Positions 11,210 through 25,700 are shown, counted from the stretch's first letter. The stretch: DNA of 64,000 bases from Liriodendron chinense (GCA_003013855.2 PVNU02004155.1:2170001-2234000), one strand, 5' to 3'. A program made the numbers and translations. The notes: generated by a model from the sequence alone, not told the origin.

Positions 11210-14200
11210 CTGCATCAACAATCAACTCAACAATGTAATGAATCTTTTGCAGATTTGTGAATTTTTTATTTGTCACAGTGAATGAGATGTGTGATGAATA
11301 AAAGAACATACATATAAGCATACCAAAAAGGACACCCAAATGCACTTATTTCTATTGGCATTGCTTTCATATCAGTGCATGTAATGTACTGGAACGACAC
11401 TGCAGCATGACTTTTTAGTTGTATCCATTTGGAAGACTCCATTAGATGTGTTTGAAAGAATCAACCCGTATGTGCGATCTGTATGGGAGACGCTTAATCG
11501 GTCAAACACCTTTTTACTCATTGCCCTTTTGCCCAGGAAGTTTGGAAGAGGTTCTATGGTCTGTTCCATGTCCATGGGGCAATGCTGGGTTCAGTTGGGG
11601 ACTTCTTTCTGGCGTGGCATGGGATCGGGCTCGAAGAGAAAACAAAGATGTGCTGGCAGCTGGACGTTCTAGCTTCCCTATGTGCTGTGTGGGGGGAGAG
11701 AAATGGAAGCTGGTTTTGGGATAGGAGGACCTCGGCTTTTGAGGTCTTTTGTAAGGTTAAGTTGTATGTTGTGGAATGGGCCCCCTCCTTCAAGGCAACA
11801 GAGTCTTGTAATTTTTATTTTCTCCTTACACTATAGGATTTTGTGTTTCGGAGCCTTCTAATAATAAAATTTCATTCATCTTTCAAAAAAAAAAGAAAAA
11901 AAAATCCAAAATTTTTGCCATGATCTAATAGACTTTGAACTCAGCCTTTTTTTCCTTATAATTGGCTTAGACTAGCCCCTGTCAAACCATTTCAGCCAAC
12001 TTCAAGAGGATTTATTATCATACTACGCACGAGGACCTCAGACCCAATGTTGTTAAAATCGTATGATTTATGATCCAAATCGTACGACTTGGATAGTATC
12101 GTACACTCGCACGATTTGGATTGTACAGCCAAATCGCAATTTAGAATGAATCATATGATTAAATCGTGAATCGTATGATTCAGTATAAATCGTACAATTC
12201 GACAGCACACCATTTTTTTTCTTCAGAAAACCATATTTACAGTAATAAAAATCGTATTTTCTCTGCTTCTTCTTTTTTCTTTTTTTTTTGTGAATTTTTT
12301 TAGATCTTTTGTTTTTAAAACCTATTAAGGGCCCACATGCATTAGAATATCACTTGTTTTGCTTCTTTTGAGAAGTTTGGAGGATTTTGAATCTTGTGAG
12401 CCATAAGAAACCAAGAGAAAGAAATCGACATATCTTTTCCATCACTCTATGGAATTGAATGTCGCTTGTTGCATTCGATTTCTACATTAAAATAGGTAAG
12501 AATACATGTAAAATATTCATTTACTCTTTTCTATTTCATTTCTTTCATATTTACATGAAATATACATTTTTTGGGGGGAAGAATATATTTCAATTTTTTT
12601 GTTTTCTTTTTTTTTTCCAATTTTTTCAAAGTTTTAGGGCTTTTGTGTTTAAAAGCTATTTTGGCCCCACATACACTACAATAACACTTCTTTTCTTTCT
12701 TTTGAGAAAGAATAGTGAGATTTGGAGTTTATGTGGGCCTAAATAGTTTTTTTCAATAGTTTTTTCATTTTTTTAATCATTTATAAACTTCTATGTTTGT
12801 GTGGGGTCTAAATCGTTTTTTCCTTAATATGTAGGCTTGTCACTTGTGTGTTGATTTCTTGTTGAGCATTGGAGATGGGAAAAATATCGAAGACCAAGGA
12901 CAATGATCTTACATGGGAATATTGTTTAAAGGTGGATGAGAACAATAATCTCTCTTAAGATGTAATTTTTGTGAGAAGGCATATTGGGGAGGTGTATTTC
13001 GAATGAAACATCACCTAGCCCGAATGAAGAAAAATATAGCGGCATGTCCCCAAGTCGGTAATGATATAGTGGAAAAGTTCAAGAATATGTTAGATAGTAA
13101 TGTTAGTGAGAACAAGAACAAGAAGAAATGGTGTACGATGTTGGAAGGGTTTCTATTATTGATAATGTGGATGAAATAGGTGGAAGAAAAAGAAAAAGAA
13201 CTATGGATGATTTTATAGGAAGAAAGTGGGCCAAAAGAAAAACAACAAGCCACTCTAAATAAAATATGGAAGAAAGGAGATACAAACAGTGTGCTTATCT
13301 ATTTCTCATTTCCTATATGCGAATGTTCTACCGTTTAACCTTATAAATAGCTTATTTTCCGCACCTATGATGGAAGCGGTTGTTACATTTGAACCGGTGT
13401 TGAAGCATATGTCATATCATGAAGTAATGATGACTTTAACACAGGACGACTAACCACTTGCTCTAAAAGCTCGAACTGATAGAGCGTGGCGAATCAATCC
13501 CCTTATCTCATAGCCCAGGCCAACCCAGGCCCTCAGCCGAACCCTCCTTCGTGGGCCTCACACAAGTCACCCGCCTCGCACGGGTCGCTTGCATCACACG
13601 AGTCGCTTACCTTGAGTGTGCCCCCGCTTCACAAAGGTTGCCCCACTCGAGCCCGGTATGAAAATGCCCCTGCATTAATCACCCCCGGTGAGGAATCTTA
13701 AACACAAGACTTCCAACTCTGATACCACTTTTGACGCAAGATGACTAACCACTTGCTCTAAAAGCTCGAACTGATGGAGCGTGGCGAATCAATCCCTTTA
13801 CCTCATAGCCCAGGCCAGGCTGCGCCCTCAGTCAAACCCTCCTTTGTAGGCCCCACTTCGCATGGGTCTCGCCTCACACAAGTCGTCCGCATCACACGGG
13901 TTGCCCACATCACACGGGCCATCTACCCCGAGTGTCCCCTCGTTTCACACAAGCTGCCCCACTCGAGTCCGGTGTGAAAATGCCCCCACATTAAATGAAT
14001 AATTTTTTTAAGGTGGAGGTTGAATTGACAGAGATATCTATTGATGTTTATCAGAATGAATAGGGGAAGACTGGATGCACAATAACGTCAAATGGGTGGA
14101 CCGATGGAGTGAATTGGTTGATTACAAATTTTTTGCTAAATAGTCCAAGTGGTACTGTATTTTTGAGATCTGTTGATACATCCGATGTTTCAAAAAATGC

Positions 14201-17200
14201 GGACAATTTTTTTGGCTTACTTGAATCGGTTATTGATGAAGTGGGCGAAGAGAACGTAGTACAGGTAGTTATAGATAGCGCATCTGTCTTTGTGAAGGCG
14301 AGTCAGATGTTAATGAAAAAGAGGAAGACATTGTTTTGGTCTCCATGTGCGACCTATTGTATAAACTTAATGCTTGCAAACATTAGAAAGTTGCAAGTTC
14401 ATTCGGAGACCGTGGTGAAAGCAAGGGCTATAATGGTCTATTTTTACAAAGATTCTTGGGTCTTGAATTTAATGAGGAAGCACACAACAAGGGGACTTGA
14501 CTCGACCAGTCGTAACACGGTTTGCTGTGCTACTTGACTTTGAAAAGCATCCATGAAAATAGATTGGCTTGAGGTTGATGTTTACCTCGAAAGAATGAGA
14601 ATGTGGTAGCTTATCCAAGACCACAAAAGGGAAGCATGTTCAAGACATAGTTTTGGCCGATGTAGATTTTTGGCCATCTATCAAGTTTTGTTTAAAGAGC
14701 ACTCTCCCATTGGTCAAGGTGCTATGGCTAGTTGATTCAGATGAGGGGCTAGTCATGGGATATATTTATGAAGCGATGGATTGGGCGAAAGAGACTATAG
14801 CAAAAAACTTATGAGAGATGAAGAAGCGATATTCGACCATATGAGAAATCATGGACCAATGGTGGAATCTTCAATTGCATAAGGCCCTTACATGAGGCCA
14901 GTGTTCGCATTATCGCCGAAAAATCGATAATATCGGTGTCGCCAGAGTTGCAACATCGAAACTCACTTTTTTCGTTTCTCTTCCTATTATCGGCGAATTA
15001 TCGGTGATTTTATCGTTTTCTAGCTGTAATTCGTTGATAATATTAGGGAACTACCTAAATCCCCAAAAAATCGAAGAAAAAAGAGGGAAACTTTTAAATG
15101 AGTGGATTTTGGTACCTCTGTAGAAGCACCGTTCTTACGTAATCTGTGAAAAAATCCCCAAATTCCTTTTTTTTTTCTTCCAGTAAGTCATAAATCTCAA
15201 ACGACTGGAAGATTTAGGAGAAGAATCTGCAAAATCTCAGGGATTTGGGGGCGGATTTTAGGGTTTCCCTTCCGGAACCCTTCCTATTTTCGAAATGACT
15301 TCTTGTAGCCCTTTTAAGGGGGGAGCGGATTAGGTGTTAGTGTAACTCGGGTAACACGTGGGTGTTACCCTTACCGCGAGACCCACCTTGATGATTTTTT
15401 GTATATCCACGCCGTCCATACGTTTCTCCGGACCATTCTACTACGGGTCCCTAAAAATTAATCAGATCCAAATCTCAAGTGGACCACACTACAGGAAACA
15501 TTGGTGATTGAGTACCTCACCATTAAAAATTCCAAAGGGCCCATCGTAAGGTTTTCATAATGTTTATTTTCCATCCCACCTGTGGATAATGTCAAAAAGA
15601 GCTCGATGAAGTAAAAATACAAAGATCAGATTGATCCAAAACGTTTTGGGCCCTAAAAAAGTTTTTAATGGCCATTCATCATTGTTTCTAGCGGTATGGT
15701 CCACTTGAAATTTGGATCTTCTTAAAGGTTTGGATCATGTCCTTAAATGAGATTTAAAAACAGATGGACGGAGTGGATATATAATAAATACATCAACGTG
15801 GGCCCCACATAGTTAGAGTAACACCCAGTACCGTGTTACCTGGGTAACAACTAATCGGGCGGAAGCGGATTGCGTTGTGTGCCAACCTCGGTGGCATGTG
15901 GACGTCACCAAGTTCTGTGGACCCCACCATGGTGTGTGTCTTATATCCACACAATCCATCCATTTGGCGAGATCATTTTAGGCCATGAGACAAAAAATGA
16001 GGCAAATCCAAAGCTCAAGTGGACCACACCACAGAATCAGTGGAGACAATGTTTCCTACCGTTGAAACCTTCCTAGGGCCCACAGTGATGTTTATTAGTC
16101 ATCCAAGCTGTTCATAAGGATGAACGGGGTGGATTTCTCACGAGGATGACAGTGGGCCCCACCTTATCTACTGGTGCGTGCAAAGGGACAACAGTGGGCC
16201 CCACCTTATCTACTGGTGCGTGCAAAGGGACGCTGATTAGATATTACCCCCACTAGGACCTAGGTGGAGATGTACTGTCTTGTAAGGGGATCCGTGGGGC
16301 CCACCGCAATGTATGTTTTTTATCCACGCCTTCCATCCATCTTGAAAAACAATTTTAGGCAATGGCCGAAAAATGAGCTTGATCGGATGCTCAAGTGGAT
16401 ATTTTCAAAAAGCCTTCATATCCTAAATTTCTTGTGAATTTATCATGAAATTGTCACAATTGTTTCCTATTATATGGTTCACTTGAGATTGGGGTTTGCT
16501 TCAATTTTGGGATCTTGCCTTAAAATGATCTAAAAAAATATATGGATGGTGAGGATACGTAATACATACATCGAGATGGGCCCATGATAAGGGTCGAATC
16601 ATGTTGGGTGAAGCTAGGGCCGCAGCTAATCTACTCTCTTTACTCAGATATTAAGCTTTTGTATTTCGTCATCAGATCTAACCAGACCCTTCGATTGAGG
16701 GTTGATTATACAATCAAGTTCTCAACTATCTAATAATATGGGCCTTGTTATACTGAAAAGTAGCCATTGCTCTTTTTTATTAATTATTTCTTATGGCAAT
16801 GCATGTTTTTTGGGCCCCATTAAATGAAAACTTATTATGTAATACATTATTTTTGCAAATTTTTTATTCCTAAATATGCAAATATGTGTATTTAGGCATT
16901 TCCTGGAGTTTTGCTGAACAATTCCATCGTTTTCCTCATGTTTCTCCCTTTTTCTCCGAATTTCCGATTATCGGCAATAACGATATTATATCTTTATCTC
17001 CAGCCAGCAAAACTTGTAGCGATACCGACAATGCGAACATTGCATGAGGCAGCTTATTTCTTAAATCCTAGATTTCAGTATGATGACAAATTTCATCGAG
17101 ATTTAGAGATTAAAACTAGCGTGTATGACTATATTGAAAAAGTGGTCCTGGATTCAAGGTAAGGGGTCATCATTGATAAGCAGATGGATAAGTTCAAAAG

Positions 17201-20200
17201 AGCCTATGGTTTATTTGGAAGAGAGATGGAAAAATTAACTGGAATAACAAAGCAACCAGGTAATTTTACTTAGAATTAATTTGCTTCTTTGAGTTTAATG
17301 GTCCGTGTGCCTATGGTTTATGAATTCCTTAATTTATATAATTATACATAATTATTTTTTTAAGTTTATGGTGGAGTAACGACAAGTGTCCGGAATTGCA
17401 AAAGCTGGTTATTCATATTTTGAGTTTAACATGTAGTGTTACTGGTTGTGAGAGCAATTAGAGAACTTTTGAGCAAGTGAGACATTATTGAATTCATTAC
17501 TCAACTTATGAATTCACCATGTAGTGACTAATAGCCTTATGTTATGTAATATTACATTCATTGTAGATACATTCAAAGAAGAGGAATAGACTTAAGCAAC
17601 AGAAATTGAATTTGCTCGTCTTCATAAAATACAATCTCCAGCTCAAAGTCCGTCAGGCAAAGAGAGAGAATGACCAACGGCTTGATCTTATATGCTTATC
17701 AGATATGGAATCTAACGGTGAATTGATCACGGAAAAAGAGGATCATGCACTTCCTATAAAAAAAACACCTAGATGGACATAGGTGAATGCTTTGCCAAAG
17801 GATTGACAGATGTGCAAAGTGTAGGCGGATCCACATCAAGACCGGATGGACAATGTGATATGATTAAATGTTGTATGACTTCTATTTTTATTATTTAGTT
17901 TTGTAGTCTTATAATTATTAATTAATAATCTTATATATGCATTATGCAAAAACTATTTTGTAGCTCTTAAAAACTTGCCATTCAAAGTAAAGCGAAGGGA
18001 AAAGCGAAAGTGGTAGAAGAGAAGTTTATTTCGACATCAAATTCTGAAGATGATGCTGAGAATGTTGACCTCATTGGTGATGATGAGGAGGAGGATGGTG
18101 CAGCCGACAAAAAATAGATTCGTTTGGACATTTTATTTCCTTTTTGACTAATAGAAACAAGTGAATACAAAACACATTATACATGTAAATGGGAATGGGG
18201 AAAATGTTAGTTTTTGAATCATATAGAAAACTTACATGTACATGGGATGGGAAAAGGGTTTTTTTTTTTTTTTTTTAACTTGATTATGACATGATGATAC
18301 AACACATTCATAATGAATCCCCTTTACGATACAATAACGATTATGACAAAATTGCTCTGACCTTTTATTCTCATTTCTAGTCTTTATAAAATATTTTAAC
18401 ACAAACAACTTCACAAGCACATTTCCCCTTTCCAAGGCACATTTTTCAAGAAGCAATACATTTGGCTACTCTATGTCAACGGGGAAATTGTATCCATCCT
18501 ATCTATACTTAAATCACATACAACCCGACATACAATCAGCAAAGTCCCAATCAACATGGTATTTTGATTGCCAACAGACTAAGGATGCATGGAAGTGATG
18601 AACTCGAGGGTGCAGTTCTTCCACTTCTCTGCTCACCTACGTGACTCACCAATCGGTTTCTTCTATAGCTTGCTAGGCCCTCAACAATAGAGTTGTACAC
18701 CGAGCCGAAACGAATCGAGCTGGGGCATAGCTCAGCTCGACTCGATCAGCAGACAACCCTAGCTCGAGCTCAGCTCGGCTCGACCATCGAGCTGAAATGG
18801 CATGCTCGGCTTGGTTCGGTCGAGGTTTTGAGCCGAGTTCAAGCCAAGTTTGAGCTTGGAAAAAACCAAATTTTGAATAGGCCTAGCTCAAAAGCCCGGC
18901 CTAAAACATTTCAAAATTCGAGCCCGAAGGCAACCCAGGCCCATTGACACCCCCGACTGCTGCTTTTATAGACAGTTTTCCACTTTATTCCTTTGCTCTC
19001 TTCCGATGTGGGGACTAAACAACCTCCCTTTCCAACTATCCGAGTCGAGTCAAACACGAACCGAGCTTTGACTTGAGCCAAATCGAGCCAGGGTCAACTC
19101 GAACTCATCTCGAAAATCTTCGAGCTGCTCGACTCGGTTTGAACCCAGCGTCTGAACCGAGCCGAACCTAGTCGAGCGAGCCAATTGAGTTAGCTTGACT
19201 CGTGTACAGCTCTACTCAGCAAGGTATACCCACTCTTTTCTTTTCTTTTTTCGCTTTGGCATCATGGTGGAAGGCCTCGGGAAGCTTTTCTTAAGGAAGA
19301 GGAGCTCCGATTCGTAGATCTTACACTTGTCCATGTGAGGCATCCAATATTCAGAACATCAATCTCAAATGGATCCATGCATCCGTTGGGATTGGCCTCA
19401 ACAATGAAGTTGTTGTAATCTAGTGCATCCGTTGGGATGTAGCTCTTACAACCTTTGATTTACCTCAGTCTCTTGATTGCGGCTGAGCCTCACTCGAAAT
19501 TGATTTGAGATCTGATTGTAGTTAAGTTCAAGAAATATCTCGAGACCTGGAAGCACAATTATCTTTCTTTAGGAAACACATTACCTTAATTGAATCCTGC
19601 CTGGCTAATATTCATGTCTATTACCCAGTGTTTTAAATAGTGAATAGCGTGTAGCATAGCCTTCACCTCTTTGAAGCGTGAGGCGTAAGCTACACACTAC
19701 TTGGATTTTTAATCAAGGTTGCACTTGATTGCACCAAATTAGATGATTAATAATAAAATTTAACAAAATTTCATGATATTTGATGCAACCAAATGCAACC
19801 TAAAGTAATAGCAAGGGGTAATGATTAAATATAAAAGTAAAAAAAAGAGCAACAAAACTTATTTAAAACTGTTTCTTATATTATTTTACTAAAAGCATTG
19901 AAAAGACTAACGAATTTTCATTGAAATAGAAAAATGTAACAAATCATTGAAAACATTATTGATTTTAATGTTATGACTTGTAATGTCAGCTATGTAGCAT
20001 GTAGCGTAGTCTATGAAGCGTGTAGCGTATCCAAATTAATCATGCAGTGTAGGCTACATGCAACTTAAGCTATTTTCATGAGCTACATAGCATTTAGGCT
20101 AAGCTACGCTACGTAGCGAAAGCTACACGCTATATAGCATAGCTATTGAAAACACTGCTATTACCTCTCTTTTTTTCCAAAATCCTCGTTCAGTTGTTAA

Positions 20201-22667
20201 AACTTCAAAAAAGAATCAGAGGGACTTCTTTTTTTGGGAACAAAAACACTATTATTTGATCAAATGGGTTGATGTTCATAAATCCTATGGTTCAAAATAA
20301 GGCACCTCAATGAGAAGAATTAGGCGCTCCTCACCAAATGGTGGTGGAGATTTGATTCAAAACTAAGGTCTTGTTTGGTATACAACTAAAATAGAGTTCA
20401 TCTCATTTTACTTAATAGTAAATATGTATTAGAGATCTTGATCTCTAATATGTAATGAGTTCATGTCTTCATGCTAAAAGTAATTATGTATTAGAGATCA
20501 AGATCTCTAATGTATAAATAATGTCAACTAAAACGAGATGAACTCATTTTTAGGCATCTATCAAACAAGGCAGGAGGCTTTATGGAGACATTATTTTCCA
20601 CAATATGGCACTTAAGAGAGGAGTGAACACCTGGGGAACGGGATAGAATCCTAGGTTGGCAATTTTGTGAAATATGTGGCAAGATTGGGAACACAACCAA
20701 AAAGGAAGGCAATGCTTTTCAAGAATGACATTAGATTCCAAGTCAGAGATAGATCTAAAATGTTGTTTTGGAAGGACATTTGGATAAAAGTACTCTTGAT
20801 TCCCTCATCAATTCAGTATCACTTCTTCTAGGAAAGTTCACATCATACGTTACTATTAATTCATCGAAGGAAAATTCATAATGTCATCTTCCACAAAAAA
20901 ATAATAATGATAATAAAGGAAGCAAGAGGAAATTATTAATTTTTTTAACTTTTTTCACTCTTGACTAGAGTGCACATTAATAGGAAAAGTGAATAGGAGA
21001 ATTTGGAAATGATCTTTTGTAAAAACCTTGAATTTTACCATCCATGAATACCTTCACACATGTGCATTCACCCACACATGCCCACGCACATGTGCATCCA
21101 CCCACACACACCTACTCTTACCCATGTGCCACACACACACACACACACCCACACCCATTACACAATACTACTCACATCTAAACCTACACATACCACCGTT
21201 GACCATTGACCCTTGACCATAGGACCCACATGCCACATATACCTCCACATCACCCCCTATACACCTCGCCTCTTAACTAGGGCTGTAAATGGTCGGGTTC
21301 GGGGCGGGTTTAGCCAAAACCAGACCCGCCCATTTACTAAATGGGTCTGGGTCCAAATTTTAGACCCCTTTTACTAAATGGGCGGGTCCGGGTCGGGTCC
21401 GAGTCAGCCCATCAGACCCATTTATAAATGGGTCCGGGTCTGGTAGAGGGAGATCCACCCAGACCCATTTATAAATGGGCCGGGTCTAATGGGTCCGAGT
21501 CTGGATCAAGTATGCAAGCATTTTACAAGGCTTAAAACTGGGTCTGGACGGGTCTGGGCTGGACGGGTCCCTTGTAACATAGACCAAACCCGCCCACTTA
21601 CTAAATGGGTTTGGGTCGGGTCGGGCCGGGCCTAATATAAAGGAAACCAGACCCAAACCCGTTTAACAAATGGGTCCATTCTTGGACCCAGACCCATACC
21701 ATTTAACAAATGGGTCGGGTCTGGGTCGGGTCTAAATGGGTTGGGTCCGGGTACCCCATCGGGTCCACTGACCCATTTACAGCCCTACTCTTAACCAAGC
21801 AAAGCGAAGGCCTCTCACACCCCCAACCACTCCTACCTACCCTCATAGCCCCCTAATGCAGGGGCATTTTCACATTGGGCTCGAGTGGGGTGGCATATGT
21901 GAAGCGGGGGCACACTCGGGGTGGGCGGCCTGTGCGAGGCGGGTTGCTCGTGTGAGGCGGGACCCATGCGAAGTGGGGCCCACGAATGAGGGTTTGGCCG
22001 AAGGCCTGGACTTGCCTGGGCTATGAGATAAAGGGATTGATTCGCCATGCTCTATCAGTTCAAGCTTTTAGAGCAAGTGGTTAGTTGTCTTGCGTCAAAA
22101 GTGGTATCAGAGCCAGGTTGGTCTCATATTCAAGACTCCTCACCGGGGGTGATTAATGTAGGGCATTTTCACACCGGGCTCGAGTGGGGTGGCTTGTGTG
22201 AAGCGGGGACACACATGGGGTGGACGGCAGGTGCGAGGCAGGTTGCTCATGTTAGGCGAGGCCATGCGAAGTGGAGTTCACGAAGGAGGGTTTGGCCGAG
22301 GGCCTGGTCTGGTCTAGGCTATGAGATAAAGGGATTAATTCGCCACGCTCTATCAATTCAAGCTTTTAAAATAAGTAGTTAGTTGTCCTACGTCACCCCC
22401 ACTCCTCTTCCATGCTATCTCCTCTCCGCTCCCATCCGTCTCCCATGCTCTCTGCATCCCTCCCCTCTCTCTTGCCTCATCACATCTTACCTTCCGTCCA
22501 TCTCCCATGTTCTTTCCATCCCTCCCCTTTCTTACCTCATCACACCTTACCTCCCATCCCTCTCTCTCTAGTCTCCACATAAGCAAGGCCCACTCGTCCA
22601 TTACTAGCACTTCACACACCCAAGCTTGGAAAAGAAAGAAAAAATGAAAGAAGAAGAAGATGAAGAT

Positions 22668-22708
<41 letters not shown>

Positions 22709-25700
22709 GAGGAGGAGGAGGAGGAGGAGGAGGCACACTTCAAGCCACCCAAACCATTCATCAAAGGGACACTACACGAAAGGAAATAGGTGAGTACATC
22801 TCACTCTTCCCCATTTTTCCTCCTCCTTGCATGATCCAAGACAAGAGGTGGCAAGCCACCTAGGACGGCCTAGTGGGCCCAAAATAGTCTAGTTGGATGT
22901 ATGGTAATGATGCTAAGATCAGCCCACTAGAACATGTGTTTATGATGTTCAGTCCACTTGGACATGTGTTTACGACATGGTGTGCCGTAAAGACCGTTAC
23001 GGAGCCGTAAAGGCCGTTATGTAAAGGTAACTGTAACGCCCCGTAAAATCGCCTTTTCTAAGATATGAACACACTTGGGCCCGACCTTCACTACTAGTTC
23101 ATTCCGTCAGCCCTAAAGGTGAGCTAGGAGTAAATCCCTCAACCCCCATCAGCCTCTCTTAAGTTCCATCCTCAATTCTCTAACATGTAGCCCTCATTTT
23201 GCAGGATTTCTTGAAAGTAACCAAGAGATTTAAGGTGCGGACCATTTACCTCTAGGTTGCCTAGCACCAAATGCCTTCAAATGTAGTTAATGTCCAAATC
23301 TTTGATTAATTTTGCTGTCATTGCTGTTGAGATGTTAGAAGCATGCCTATATGATGACTATGTGCTGAAATTTGCTTGCGTAGAACTCTTTAAGGCTATC
23401 ATGTATGCTAGAATCACTTTTACGTTCATATTTATGTCTCATGTTCTTAAATTATGCTTGATGTATACAACAATTTGCTGTAATGAAGTGTTTTCCTATG
23501 ATTTGTTTAACCCGACAAATAGATGAGAATTAAGGGTGGCCGCATGAGGCCGACCGCCCCTTTGGGACTGGAACCGTCGACGGAGGTAGAATGCGGGTGA
23601 CCGGTTGTGGTACGAGGACCACGCGGGCCACGGGTGCCTAAGGCCGGCCTTCCCGTCTTCATCTCAGTCGAAGGTGTCAGCCCGACTCCGGGTTGGGCAT
23701 GTTGTGTGTAACCTATCGCTTCTATTCGAACCTAAGTACCATTGTTACCACTGGATGGGCCCACTTAAAATTGTACGGCGATCGATCCCTAAGTCTCATG
23801 AGCCGGGGATGGTGGTATGGGACCTATGCCTGAGCTGTCGGCCTACGCTAGGGTGGTGCCTCCCCGTAGTGACCATTGAGCACAGGGTTGTTCGAGCGGC
23901 CCTATCAAATACCCGGCCGATTGTTTTTTGCCAGAGCCCTGCTTGAACGACCCGGGCATTATTGTTAATTTGAATAACAAGCCCACACTTTTGAATTAAT
24001 TATTTATATTAGTGGTTGGGTGACGACCCTTCTGCTTTGGCTTGGGCATGGCTGACGGGCCACTGTCTAACCATACTTGGATCGAGGGGTTACTGGCAAT
24101 GAGATGCATTTGCCACGAAGGGAGCCAGATGGTCCCAGTTTGGCTTGGTGATAGAATAATGGTACGGTGGTTTCGCCAACCGGCTGGATGTTAAACCGGA
24201 ATAACTAATAACTCGGCTAATCATACATAGTTCGGCATAGCATGCATTGTCTGTGCGGGTGAGGTGGTGGTGCCACTCACTGGCGGCTGTGACTAAAAAC
24301 CGGTGTCCGGGCATGCATTTGCACTTCATGCATTCATGCATTAAGATTATAAGATGTGATTGTACGACTGGTGGGGTGGTGCCCCATTCATTGGTGACTT
24401 GTGACTAGAAAGGTTCTATGTTTATGTTTTTTACTGCTATGTATGAATGTTCGTTTTATTACATACTACGCTTATGACCACTGTATACGTATGTTGTTTC
24501 ATTACCTACGTTTGATTACATTTGTGCTTTGAGTAACTTAGGGAAATGGAACCACTGAGTTGATGACTCACTCCCACTTTGGGACGGTGTTTTAAAACAC
24601 CATCCAGGCACTTTCATGGGTGCAGGTCCCTCATGAGCTAGCAAGCTAGAAGAGGCCCAATCAGACAGGTTGAGTGGATCCCTTCGTACATTGCTGTTTA
24701 ACTTACTTATTTGCTGGTACGTCCCTATTTCATTTCCTAGCTTGGCCTATCACTATGATTTGATGCCATATTGGCCAAACACTTGAATGACACGCATTGC
24801 ATACGCATTAGTAACTCCCGGGATACCGGGGATCGAGTTTGTCTCGACCCTTAGGGTTTCGGGGCGTTACAGTAACAATGGCAACCGTTACTCGGTACGG
24901 GTTTGTAAAGGCCGTAACAGTTGCTACGGAAAAAGTAACCCGTAAAAGCCGTCACAACCCCCCGTAACAGCCCGTTTCGCCTCCCGTAAAGGCCGTAACA
25001 GCCAATAATGGACCATTACGGGGGGGCGATGCAGGTTTTTTGGATTTTTTTCAATAATAATAAAAAAAAGAGGTTGTAACAGCCCGTTACGGCCTCGGTA
25101 ACGGCCATTACATCCTGTATCATAAAGGTAACAAACCATTACCATTACAGAATACCTTGGTTAGTACATGTGTTTATGATGCTTAAATCAGTCCACTTGG
25201 ATGTGTGGTAATGATGCTAAGATCAGCCCACTAGAACATGTGTTTATGTGGCTTAAATCAAGACACTTGATCATGTGTTTATGATGCTTAAATCAGTTCA
25301 CTTTGACATATGTTTAAGATGCTTAATTCAATCCACTACAACATGCATTTATGATGCTTAAACCAATCCACTTGGACGTGTTTATGATGCTTAAATCAGT
25401 CCGCTTGGATGTGTGGAAATGATGCTAACATCAGCTCACTAGAACATGTGTTTGTGATACTTAAATCAGTCAACTTAGACATGTGTTGATGATGCTTAAA
25501 TCAGTCCACTTGGACATGTGTTTACAATGATTAATTCAGTCTGCTAGAACATGTTTATGATGCTTAAATCAGTCACTTGAACATGTGTGAATGATGCTTG
25601 ACTTAGTTCACTTGAACATGTGTGAATGATGCTTGACTTAGTTCACTTGAACATGTGTAAATGATGCTTAACTTGGTTTACTTGAGCATGGGTATATGGT

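Larger units (their letters stand above)
14899..17042. mobile_element. Non-autonomous hAT element inside the hAT pseudogene
   Basis: Inverted termini CAGTGTTCGCATT and CAATGTTCGCATT. Perfect 8-bp target duplication CATGAGGC (14891-14898, 17043-17050), so excision would rejoin the interrupted transposase reading frame. The first ~450 bp matches the hAT element beginning at 58991. The last ~240 bp, inverted, matches the ends of the MITEs at 8294 and 50340. The middle is filled by palindromic GGCCCAC-type repeats and codes for nothing recognisable. Confidence 0.92.
12875..18117 (+). pseudogene. hAT transposase pseudogene
   Basis: Order along the + strand: BED-type zinc finger at 12875-13080 (CNFCEKAYWGGVFRMKHHLA, with a frameshift before it); DUF659 region at about 13990-14537 (GWTDG, NVVQVVIDSASVFVK, FWSPCATYCINLML); middle region to 14890; after the 14899-17042 insertion, AYFLNPRFQYDDKF at 17049. 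The C-terminal dimerisation region lies at about 17370-17690 (WWSNDKCPELQKLVIHILS, GCESN-stop-RTFEQ). An acidic tail ends at 18117. The usual first catalytic Asp of the DGWT motif is Asn (SNGWT), and stops and frameshifts are frequent. Inactive. Confidence 0.88.
12045..18354 (+). mobile_element. Decayed autonomous-type hAT transposon, with nested insertions
   Basis: Imperfect inverted termini: left CAATGTTGTTAAAATCGTAT, right (inverted) CAATTTTGTCATAATCGTTA. The flanks CTCAGACC (12037-12044) and CTCTGACC (18355-18362) are an 8-bp duplication with one mismatch. Inside is a broken hAT transposase gene on the + strand. Later insertions are a TRIM at about 13437-13996 and a 2144-bp hAT derivative at 14899-17042. 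Removing them leaves about 3.6 kb, a usual hAT size. Its ends resemble those of the MITE at 37405-39587. Confidence 0.82.

Noticed and set aside
22353..22736. 127-codon minus-strand open frame starting MPPPPPPPPPP
   Set aside because: It is the translation of the (GA)n(GGA)n microsatellite and of TRIM flank. No recognisable domain.
23290..23946. Two open frames of 78 and 113 codons
   Set aside because: Both lie inside a solo LTR defined by its GTAAC duplication. No domain recognised.
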